In this document: positions 44,711-55,383 of the stretch, piece by piece | Layout of the letters: every line of letters starts with the position of its first letter | How positions within the stretch are numbered: the first letter of the stretch is position 1 | Assembly (NCBI GenBank): GCA_029449235.1 | Contig: JANATG010000005.1 | Coordinates: 2,418,001-2,482,000 of the forward strand | Length of the DNA: 64,000 nucleotides | From: Linnemannia schmuckeri | Taxonomy: Eukaryota; Mortierellomycota; Mortierellomycetes; Mortierellales; Mortierellaceae | Direction: 5' to 3' | Made by a program: the position numbers and the translations under genes | Notes under the pieces: model-generated | What the model was told of the DNA's origin: nothing | What the model saw: only the letters and a program-made list of their open reading frames with translations | The model's database searches: none

Positions 44711-47348
44711 ATGGCAACAGCAATGACATCTTCGCAGACACTGCGCTCCATCTACTTCGACGACAGATCCGCACGTGCTCAACCACCCTCAAACACAATT
44801 CAACTCACCCCTCGATTCGACAGCATCACCAAGCAACCAATCATTCTCTGGAACGACATCACCAAAGTCTTCAAGGGTGTACTCTATGTCCTCTGTCAGG
44901 GTGCCTCTGTACCCTTCTTGGTCAACGACCAATTCGAGGAGTATGTTTCTTCTAATTTAGCTCTTTTGCCTCTTCTTTTTTCTTATTCAGTGACGACGTG
45001 GTGTCTCACCACATAGAGCTAACTAGTTTCACGTACTTTATGTATAACAGTCTGATCCCACTACGGATTGCAGTCTACCCGGAGCAGGTCCTAGACGTGG
45101 TCCTCGAGAACCCCAACCCTCCTGGCTCCGCTCTCACAATGGACACCATGACATTGCCATCGCTGCCGTCAGAGTCAAAGTCCCTTCTCACTCCTTCTCC
45201 TAAGGCACCACAGGACTACAACAACTACGAGACTGGTGATATCGAGAGACGAATCCAGGCATTGTCGATTGCTCCACCCGCCATGGGACCACGGAACCCT
45301 CAGACTGGACCAGGGGGAAACCCTATCTATAATAGCACTTTTAACAACTCCCCTAGTCCTGGAGAGTCTCGCGGAAAAATCGACATTGGTCCACAAAGCA
45401 GAAGGACAGATGAATATTTCCACACCACGTTTCAACAGAATCAACACATGCAAATACAGCAACTACAACGGCAACAGCAGGAGGGAGTGGAGCTATATAT
45501 CCCGATGTCAAAAATCGAACATCAGATCCAAAGACTCGCCAACAAAGTCCTCTCGACACGGTGTCATGAGTCCGTAGGACCCAGCATGTTTATTGTCGTC
45601 CCCACAGTGACACGCTCCTGGGGAAAATCTATCCCCTCCATGGACCGTCTCCGTCTTTTTTGGCTCTGTGAATGTACTGTCCACAGCAACATGCACCCAC
45701 ACCGACAACATCACGGTGCGTTGTCTCAGAGTATCCTGCGACCACACCTATACCACCATCCTGCGCTGTACATCAACACCGTGGACCAGTTTATCGAAAA
45801 ATACGGCGCTTATATTTTGTTGAACCTGCGGATGTTCACCCATGATCGCACTAGCAGGACTAATACTACTGGGCACAGGATCGACTACTTGGAAGGACTG
45901 AACGCGTTACAGCTGGCTCTTGGACTGACAAAGGAGCAGGTCGAACTTCATCTCGATACTATGATCTCCCGTCTGGAGCTCGCAGTCCCTCCGACACCAT
46001 TCGATCTACAACAGCAACAAGTAACGCCTCCAAAGCCAGCCCTGGAAGAGTATGAGGATGAGGACGATTGTAGGGTCAGTCTTGTCAGCTCAGAAACTAT
46101 TCTGCTTGATGGCGCTGACCTGCAGGAACTCGGAAAGATGCTTGTCCAACCAGACCGCATGGACTCCATAGGCAACAGCGGCGCCAGCATCTTTATCACC
46201 AGTGATGACCAGGCAGCATTAGCAGGACACAAGCTATACAAGTATGTCGCCAGGGACTCGAACGCGCAATGGATCTGTCAGTCCCACTATTCTGAACGCC
46301 GTCCAACTTTTGACCCGGACGAGTTCACTGCCTCTGTGATAGGAATCGGTGAATACGCTCCTCAGCCCAACCTTCTTGGATGTCACCTTCAATCCAGCTC
46401 CGACTTTGAGGCTTGATGAAGTCCAAGCTGGTTCAGTCTGGATGTTTGATCGATCTGGTCTTTCAGTTCACGAACGTCTATATACCGACGCTCAAGGACT
46501 GGAGGATGTTCCGGGAGGCTCTGCGTGGGATTCAGTTGATGCATCTTGTTCTCGTGGGGCCTGGTCTTGAGGCGATGACAACTGCGCAGGTGAAATCGGT
46601 GTTCCGGACTGTGCTAGATCACCAACTTGAATTGCTCAGTGTCGTCAACGCGCAGTTTTTGTTGAAACACGTTCAGGAACTGTGGAACACCAGCAAGGAG
46701 CAGACATACGGACTGCGGTATCTCTGGTTATCGGTCGAAGTCCAGGCCACAGTCGAGGATCGGGATGCGGTCACGAACGGATTCAACAACTTGATCCTCA
46801 ACACTCCGGACCTCCAGTCTGTCACACTCCTCTGGAACGAGGGGGCTCCCTTTGGTCAGGGAGAGTTGTTGATGTTGGCATTGGCGTATAAGTCCTACAT
46901 CTCCCGCAGGTCGTTCAAGGTCGCGTTGGGAACCCAAGCCGAGAACTTTGAGTTGACGATGGATATGGGGAACTATTACGTGCCCGAGATGACCAGTCCG
47001 CGGCTCTTCCAGGCGAGTCAACACTTCTTGGCAATATCGGGCCAATTGCAAGCTTTGGTCATCTCGGAGCCGATTTCCGGGTTGGGGATGGTTCAGGTTC
47101 CGTTAAACACGACGAAGAGACAATGGGATCACTGTGTGGATCCGGATGTGGTGCTATTTAGGATTCTGAGCAAGAACAAGGACATGAGGCGGTTGAGTTT
47201 GGCGTGTGAGGCTGGGTATTTTGAAGTGATGGCAGGGATTGTGGATCAGATCCGGAAGGATGTCTTGAAAGGGGGTGGTGAGTGTGTATTGAAGTCATTG
47301 ACGTTGGAGGATAAGACACAACAAGCTAAGAGGACTTTTACATGGTAG
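44711..47348 (+). pseudogene. LCEC/KYG-family protein, copy 4 (frameshifted, short 3' end)
   Basis: Exon 1 is 44711-44940 (76 codons plus 2 nt; IILWNDITKVFKGV, VPFLVNDQFEE) and exon 2 starts at 45051 (IPLRIAVYPEQVLDVVL), with the same phase-2 junction as copies 1-3. Core: MFIVVPTVTRS, RLFWLCECTV, INTVDQFIEKYGAY. The VPAL-type glycine helix is poorly conserved. The HVRW-type motif appears as DSNAQWICQSHYSE. Between 46340 and 46430 the reading moves through all three frames (end of the frame at 46416; FLDVTFNPAPTLRL; then SGCLIDLVFQFTNVYI), with no phase-compatible intron found. The LRR part then runs to 47348, several hundred residues short of copy 2. A dead Tc1/mariner transposase begins 340 bp downstream. 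Confidence 0.75.
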
Positions 47349-47687
47349 CTACGCAACTACTGTCCTGAAACAGATCGTCTCAATGTTCGTCAGAATTCGA
47401 CATCCTCGCACTTTCCTCCTTTCTTCAGGTGTAGACACCGCTCGGGCCTTAAGAGTTTCTCCTTCTGGTATCGTTCTTGCATCATGCAAAACACAACTCT
47501 TGTCATTCCTTTCTCAAAGGCAGCAGAAAGAAGAGGAGAGGATGACCCTAAAAAGCGCAATGTGAATAAAGTCGTCTGCAGTCATCCTTTTCCCGTTGCC
47601 ATCCAACTTCTTGACCTTTAACCCATCTATCCCTTCAGCTATCCGCTCCTGCCCACCTACTACGCAACAGCACAGTTCTCTTTCAAC
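47349..47687. other. Spacer between copy 4 and the transposase relic
   Basis: 339 bp. No coding signal, and no terminal inverted repeat of the transposon could be recognised. Confidence 0.35.
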
Positions 47688-48577
47688 ATGCGACCACTTC
47701 CACGAGATAAGAGATATCGTGCTCTGACTTTGCTCAAACAGGGCAAATCCGTGTCTGAGGCAGCAACCATGGCCGGATTGTCGCGGGCGTCAGTCGGGAG
47801 GATCAGGAACGAGGACAGCGATAATATTCCACCACACAAACTAGACCCAAAGTCGTGGGTCTCGGACAGGACCAAGAGAGTGATGGCGCGCCAGTTTGAT
47901 ACGGGTCAGCTCCAAGAGCTCATCGACGGCCAGGAGTTCATCAGGCGGACGGAGGGCGTCGACGTCAGCAAAGGCGCCATCAAGAAGTATTTGAAGCAGA
48001 AGGGGATCAAAATGTATATCAAGCAGCACAAGCCGGATATTGAGCCAGAACACATACGGAAGAGGCTGAAGTTTGCATGCGATCATGACATGTAGGGGTT
48101 GGAGCAGTAGCAGCAAGTCGTCTTTTCGGATGAGTGCATCTTTAGCAGGACGGGATCCTACGGACGCCATTGCTACAAGAGACCTCGGAGGAAGCAGTTG
48201 TTGCCTCACCACAGGATGCCCAAAATGTCAAACGCTGGCATGTCAGTTGAGTGTGGGGAGCCATCGCCTACCGAGGGCCTCTTTGCCTAGTATTCCTCGA
48301 CGGCAACATGGATAGCCAGCAGTACATCAAAGTCCTGCGCAGGAATTGGGTCAAAGGATGCAACAAGTACAACCTATTGCCTCGCAACATGTTGTTGATG
48401 CAAGACAATACACCTTGGCACAAGTCGAAGGTCATCCTCAAGTTCCTCGTCAAGCAGAGGACCAAGCCGCTGAAGGACTGGCCACCACTGTCACCGGAGC
48501 TAAACCCCATTGAGAAGGTCTGGACATGGGTCAAGGATCGGCTTGGCAAGATCACGATACAATTAGGCTCGCCATAG
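47688..48577 (+). mobile_element. Tc1/mariner-type transposase, dead
   Basis: The first frame (47688-48095) has an N-terminal helix-turn-helix (ALTLLKQGKSVSEAATMAGL SRASVGRI), then IRKRLKFACDHDM, TAG, GLEQ, TAG, QQVVFSDECIF. The first catalytic Asp is in FSDEC. After a frame change (about 48250) it continues VWGAIAYRGPLCLVFLDGNM, LLMQDNTPWHKSK (second Asp) and LSPELNPIEKVW, with the Glu about 35 residues later. This is the DDE layout of Tc1/mariner (pogo- or Tc1-like). Two amber codons and at least one shift inactivate it. Terminal repeats not found. Confidence 0.83.
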
Positions 48578-49661
48578 TCAAAGAAAGAGTTGATGAGGAG
48601 GATTTGTCTTTTATGACGCTTTCTCCCAAGACGCTTCATCCTCAACTTGTGTAAAGGCATGAGGCGGAGGATGCAAGATGTCAGAAAAGCAATGGGCGGG
48701 TCGATCAAGGGATGAATGGAGAGCAGCAGGCCCCGGGTTGAATAAAGAAGCACAACTCAAACAGTTTTGCACGTATCCATTCTCCATTAAAGGGGATTGC
48801 AAACAACTGCAAATCAACAACGAGCCAAGAGCTGAAGGTCCCACTATCAGGGATGCCGGCGGGGAAAGGGAAGGACAAATGTAGATAGGTGGGATGTAAT
48901 GTGCATCATAATGTAAGAAAGAACGCTCAGACAGAAGTTAAAAGTTGTGAAAAAATGAGTAACATTGAGACAATCTATCTTAGGACAGTAGAATAGAGAG
49001 CGTTGCCACCGATTTGGATTGATTGATTCCAGATTCTGATCCTACGCGTCTGTCGATGATCAAAATGATTACTGCATGAATGACCGCTGTTGCAGCGGCA
49101 AAGAACAACAGGAAGAGGGTGGAGAAGAAAAGAAAAGAAAAGAAAAAAAAAAAAAGCAAAATTGGCGTCAACAGATCTTGTGTTGCGTTGTGTTGTGTTG
49201 CATATGACCTACGTGTATGAGAATCAGACGAGCAGCAGTCTGATCGTCTGCTATTTATGTCCGATGCCCGTCTGGATTCGAACTCTGACAAACGTACATT
49301 GCAAACAAACAACTGTAATAGTGGGTGAATAGGCAGTGCCGATAGCCAGAAAGCTAAAAAAAAAAAAAAAAAAAAAAAAAGAGAGAAAGAGAGACAGATC
49401 AGTTGATCACCCTCACCATGGATCAGCAAGGAAAAAACGAGTGAATGAACCACAACACTCATTCCACTCTTTCCGCTCGTTGTTCCTTTTTTTTTTCATT
49501 CCTCTTTCGTCATTCACACCTTGCTTCCTGTTCCTCAGCCCGCCTCCTAAGTTGCTTTTTTTAATTTCACGTCTCTTTCTAAGCGGCAGACCTTACCTTT
49601 CCTTCTTACCTTTTGGAGTGTTCATTCCCTTTCTCTCTTTCCTTCTTTCCCTCCTACTCTC
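48578..49661. other. Intergenic upstream of CDC14
   Basis: No gene seen. A25 lies at 49356-49380, and a C/T-rich promoter-like stretch at 49470-49660. Confidence 0.45.
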
Positions 49662-52600
49662 ATGCCTACACGCATCACGAACAACATGCACGACACAAAC
49701 AACAACAACACGAACACCAACACAAACAACACCTGTACACGCCCTCATTCACTTTCCTCTCACTCACATTCACATTCGCACTCGCTGTCACAGCCACAAC
49801 ACCAACACAACCTTCACCCACAGCCACAACGCCCCCTTTCCGCGTCCACTCTCTCGTCTGCGACACCTCTCATCGTCCTGGCGGGCAAGAAGCACCCCTC
49901 TACACCTCCACCCCCTCCTTTACCTCTTCGCTCCTCCCGGCGTCCCAACTCTACGCTTGCCCATGGAATCCGCCTCTTTGACAATAGTCCGTCATCAAAT
50001 ACTTCTTCAGATTCTTCTTCAAAACCTATATCACAACCTTCTGGCTTGACGCACGGTGCCACCAACCAGCACGTCAAGACTCAAACCTCGTTTCAACAAC
50101 ACCACCAGAGACAACAAGGTCATGGCAGCGGCAGTATTCACAATGTGAAGAGTCAGGTCCTGGACGACATTGATCGCGAGGCGTCGAATGTGTGCGAGTT
50201 CATGGAAGGTACATTCCCAAGTCGATTCCATTTTGCTCAGAAACAGATCGTGCAGTAAAAAAAAGATCTATTTTCTTCTCTCTTTTCCTCTGCGCTTCTT
50301 TTTTGTCTCTGAGAGCAGCAGGCAGGCATAATAGAACCTTCACGCTATTTTCGTAACTTTCGTTCCTTTTGTTCTGGACACATATCACGCGAACACACAC
50401 ACTCTTTCTGGGAAAAAGGTCATTGGTCTGTGCATACGATTCTTCACACTCACATTAACGTTCTTGTTCATTTTATTACGCTGAGAAATAGACCAGCTGT
50501 ACTTTATGTGGACAGCCATCAATCCGATCAGCACCCGTCGAACAACCTACTTGACCATCGACAGTTATCTCCAGTACACCTCCTTCTTTTCTGACTTTGG
50601 TCCACTCGATATTGCGGATGTCTTTCGATTCTGTTGCCTCATGAAGGAGCGCCTTGAGGTATAACAAGGGCTCTCTTGCTTTAGCACATTCACTCTACAT
50701 ATTTCGGCTTCTTTTTCGAAAGTATTCTTTCTCTTTATTCGTCCGTGCCAGTGAAGAAAGGGAGCCAGACAGAGAGGGAGAGAAAGGAGAGCAAATGGCA
50801 ACTCCTAGATGTAGATGCAAGGGTGCTACTTTCGTGTAGTCTTTTTTAGACGATCACTGACAATACTATCCTTCTCTCGTTCTCCCCCTTTTTCGTTCTC
50901 TTAATTTTTCCACACTGCTCACGTTTTTATCATATGTGCTTAGCTCGCAAAGTCACAGAAAAAAGTCTTGTGTCTGCATACCAAGCCAGACGACACCAAA
51001 CGCGCCAACGCCGCTTTTGCACTCTGCTGTTACATGGTAAGGAAGTTATTCTCTCCTAAATGAAAAAGGGGTAGATGCACAGAAACCACAGCAACACCAT
51101 CATCATGCTAACAATGACATTATTCGTTTTTGCTTCTGTGATCCAATTGATTGTGATAGATGCTGTTGCATGATATGACACCGGAGGAGGCGTATGCACC
51201 TGTCGAGTACATCCACCCATCTATTACCTCATTTCGAGACGCAGGATGTGGACCTGTCACGTACACGCTCTCTATCTTGGACTGCCTGCGTGGACTTCGC
51301 AAGGGGCTGGATCGAGGGTTGCTGAGATTGGACAGGTTCAACGTCAAGGAGTATGAGCATTATGAGCGCGTGTCGAACGGAGACTTCAATTGGATCACGC
51401 CCTTTTTCATCGCATTTGCAGGACCCAAGGACAAGATGAAGCGGGAGGCGCTTTTGAGGCATGAGGCTGTTAGAGCAGCAGCTGGTATGAGTGCGCCATC
51501 AGAAGAAGGCTTGGACGAGACGGATTCTTCTTCCAAATGTTCGTTCTCGTCGTCTTCGACTTCGTCACAAAAGTCATCGGCAGAGTCATCGCGTTCGTCT
51601 ACACCTTCAACACAGTCGTCAACTGGATCAGATATGTCGATAGGATCAACATCGCATTCAGGAGGATCGTCATTGTCAGGGTCAGCAAAATCGCAGCAGA
51701 GCCAGGAAGCTAGCCAAATGGAGTGTCCCTTGTCCATCTCTATGGAAGCCTCCTCGATCGATGCTACCACCTCGGCGACTCCACCCCAACAACAGCAGGA
51801 TGATGACTCTGGGACGGACATTTCTCAGAGGGCCAAGAGCAAAAAACAGCGAACGCGGCTCAAAAAGAGCTTCCAGAGTGTCTTAAGCTACTTTTCGACC
51901 CACAACGTCCAATGCATCATTCGATTGAATGATAAGACCTATGACAAGGCCCACTTCACAACACGTGGGATCGAGCATGTCGACATGATTTATCCGGACG
52001 GGACCTGCCCACCTTGGTACATTGTCGAGCGGTTCTTTGAAGTCTGTGAGCGGGTTGCGATGGATCAAGGAGGCGTTGTCGCGGTGCACTGTATGGCGGG
52101 TTTGGGGCGGACAGGTACCTTGATTGGCGCGTATCTGATGAGGCATTTTGACATGACCGCTCGCGAGACTATTGCCTTTCTGAGGTTAATGCGACCGGGC
52201 AGTGTGGTGGGACCGCAACAGAACTGGCTGGCGGAGAATGAGTGGCGGATCCGGAAGCGAGATTATCAGTACTCACAGGGTCAACAGCCGCAGAATATAC
52301 AGAGTCTGCAGGAAGAACGACAAAAGGAGATTCAGGATCGATTACTGAAGGTGCAACAGTCGCATGGCTTGACACCAGGGCGCTCCAAGTCTGCATCGAC
52401 TGAGATCTCTGCAGGTTCGACGATGCATACACCTGGGACGGACTATGAGCAAGTGTTTTCGAGAGCCAATTCTGAGGGATTGGAGTCGACGTGGTCTGAG
52501 GTTGCGGATGAGGTCGAGGGCGGGTCCTTGACTGTGCTGGACGGTGATGACGAGGAGGACGAGGCAGAGACGAGCGGGTTCGAAGACATGATAACTACTG

Positions 52601-54096
52601 AGGATGAAAGCATGGAGGAGAGCAACATAGCTGAGGATACTGACGAAGATGAGGAGGGAGGTGAGTATGGACTCGAGTGGGAACGAACTCATCGACCTTC
52701 GAGCCTGCAGAAGCCATCTCCGTTGAGGGCACAGCATTTGCGTCGTGTCTCGATTGGTAGCCTGGAGAGTCTCACGTCTGCGTTTGAGCGGGACTCTGCC
52801 ACTGATGATGGTCACGAACCTGTTGATAGAGATGTTGATATGAGCGAGGCGACAGCAACGGCAGCTGCTGCAATCGCCGCGGTGACGCCAGCGGAGGAGC
52901 CATCGCAGCCCTCGTTGATGGAGCATATCGGAAACACGGACTATGTCATCCCTGGTCAACCCCGAAAACAGGACCTATCTTCTCTCCGTCATCATCACCA
53001 CCACCACCACCACCACGAGCAACACCCCCAACCACAGGCTAGTGGTAGTTCCACGAGCTCGCAAGTTAGGGGCAATACCACCACTCATCGGACCCACAGC
53101 GCTCACCATGACCACTACCACCAGTCTCAAGATAGCGGGCAAATGGAACAGCATCATCATTATGACGACAACATTTGCACGACAGGAGGGGAAGAGAAAC
53201 TTTATGGCATGGAAAGTTTTTCAAACCCTTCTGCTTTTTCTTCCGCAACAGTAGCATCACCTTCGGTAACTGGGTCGACATCTTCATACTCCCCAGCTTC
53301 AGCCTTACAGGGGAGTAGTATGGAGACGAGCAGCCGCAGTGATGATCGGGGTCAATACGGTCAGGGGCCTTCTTCTGGTGGAGGATCAGCAGCAATAGGA
53401 GCGAATGAACTTGCACATGTTTTGGGGACTGGTCGTGGTACGATAGCTGGAGAAGGAGAAACACCGACTACAGGAGAAACAACAACAACAAAGACAGCGA
53501 TAACGACAGGGACGGGAAACGCACAGGGCACATCGCGTCATGACCGTGCCCCACTCTCTCCTTCACCCACTGTTGTTGAGACTAATGGTGCTCCCGGTCC
53601 GTCTGAATTCGAAATCGACATAAATGCATCACAGCCGCCTCCTTCTCCTCTAACGTTGGCATTACCTTTGATGGGTATTGATAACGATAAGGTCGAAGGA
53701 GTAGATAACCGCCGGCCTAACCCACAACAACAACACTACTACCAACACTACGAGCATGGTCAGGATCATTGCTGCAATGCGAGTGCTTATCGAGATGAAG
53801 AGAAGGAGCATGAGCAGGAAGAGCAGGAGGATTGTCGTCATGTTATGGCTCCATTGCCGCACCCTCCTCTTCCTCACAAGCACATTCCCAAGAGTGACTA
53901 TCACCACAACCATCTTGTCCACCACAAGCAGCACTATCATCAGGAGGTGCCCGACAGTCCACCGTCGCTCAACAGTCCTGGCGGTAGTGGAAGAGGCAGT
54001 GCCGAGAAGGAAGAAGGTAGTGACAGTGGAGCAGAAGGAGGAGGGAGGGAGTTGGGTCAAGAGACGCGTGCAGGCAGCGTCGAAATGTGTCGATAA
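49662..54096 (+). CDS. CDC14: Cdc14 dual-specificity phosphatase with long disordered extensions
   Basis: Exons 49662-50208, 50492-50658, 50944-51036 and 51160-54096, 1247 aa. Exon 1 is N/H/S/P-rich and disordered until VCEFME, which joins exon 2 (DQLYFMWTAINPIS), the usual start of the Cdc14 A domain. Exon 3 ends TKRANAAFALCCYM; exon 4 continues LLHDMTPEEAYAPVEYIHPS. The catalytic signature HCMAGLGRTGTLIGAYLMRH has Cys at about residue 580 (52090), followed by RPGSVVGPQQNWL. About 120 S/T/Q-rich residues are inserted between the A and B domains (51480-51860). The last 600 or so residues are acidic, then H/Q/S-rich with a run of nine or more His near 52990. Cdc14 reverses CDK phosphorylation at mitotic exit. 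The start is chosen as the first in-frame ATG; a later Met is possible. Confidence 0.95.
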
Positions 54097-55383
54097 GCCC
54101 TTTTGCTCAAATTAAAAAAAAAAAAAAAAAAAAAAAAATCTTTTGGCGTGGATCCTCACATGGACCCGGGAAAAAAGTAAAAAAAAAAAATGCAACCCTT
54201 GTTTTTTTACGAATGTTCCTTTTTTTTTTGTAAATATAGGAAAGGAAAGAAAAAAAAAAAAAAAAAAAGGTGTGTACATGCATATATGCATGGGAACGTA
54301 TATACACACAAACACCAATGTTTATTTTTCTTTCCTATCGTTGGAGACATTATACCGCGGACCTCCCTCGTCTTTGCCTCAACCACTGCGATCTTGTCTT
54401 TTTGTCCAGTGGTGGTCGTTCTTCCTCTCTCCCCTCCCACGGCCAGCCACGGGAGAATTGGAAAAGGAAGGAAAAGAAAAGAAAGAAAGGAGGAATATGG
54501 GGAGGAAGTGGGCGAAGAAAGAGAGAGAGGGATGAAAATGAGAGGACGGGAGAGGCTTTTCGTCTGATCAAGATTTTTTGTGTTCCTTGTAGGAACTCTT
54601 AAATTATGCATGAGAGACTTTCCCCCTTCCCCTCGGTACCAGAGAAAAGAAGAAGGATGGCCTAGATCTGTGTGTGTGTGTTTTTTTTTTCCGGATACAT
54701 CAGCGAGTGACACCGCAACACACCTATCCAGACCTCTCGTGGTAATAACTGAAGAAGAGAACAATAATTTTTTTTTGATGTATGCAAGGATAGTAGTTTT
54801 TACTCTACCAAGGGCAGAGATGAAGGTTAGATAATATGATCGATGGGTCTTTTTTTGTTTGTTCGTAACAAGAGCAACCACCATGCGATGGCACTAAGAC
54901 AGTTCATCGATAATGCAAATGATCGCTAGTCGATCCGTCTTCTTTCCCAAAAGAATTATGCAATTGGTGAGAAGTAGGTAGGACAAAAAAAACCCCCTCC
55001 CCATCAAGAAGATCGCGATGGTGAGGAATGAGACTTGATCGATAAAGAGCAACCAAAAACATCTCCAAAGATGTAGTTCGGGGGGAGTGGTACTGTACAA
55101 GATTTATTTCTTTTTGATTGTTGCCCTTGGCTTTTGAAAGGAACGAAGAAGAGAAACAAGGGTCTATTAGGTGACGGAGAAGAAAAACAAAGAAATAAGA
55201 GGGGATAAGAGAATAGAGGAAGGGGTTCGGCGAGAGAAAGGACAAAGACAAAGGAATGAGTGAAAAAAAAGGGGGGGGATGTGAAGGGTATAGGCAAATA
55301 TACAATGGTAAAAAAGAAATGAAATGAAAAGAAATGAAAAGAAAAATAAAGAACAAAAAGAGTCCAACGCAATGGATTTGTAT
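54097..55383. other. Intergenic between converging CDC14 and the 55.4-kb gene
   Basis: 1.3 kb. A tracts at 54113-54138, 54180-54190 and 54249-54268. Short purine-rich frames only. No gene or RNA recognised. Confidence 0.45.

Noticed and set aside
46340..46440. Intron with GTGAATAC donor in copy 4 to explain the frame changes
   Set aside because: None of the nearby AG acceptors gives the phase needed to join frame 1 to frame 0.
47688..48577. Functional Tc1/mariner element
   Set aside because: Two TAG codons and a frameshift interrupt the transposase, and no terminal inverted repeats were found.
49200..49310. Possible tRNA from a ggattcgaactc box near 49275
   Set aside because: The flanking bases do not form a T-stem on either strand, and no A box, anticodon arm or acceptor stem could be built.
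54107..54318. Poly-Phe minus-strand small ORFs
   Set aside because: Products of A-rich tracts downstream of CDC14; no domain, splice or conserved pattern.
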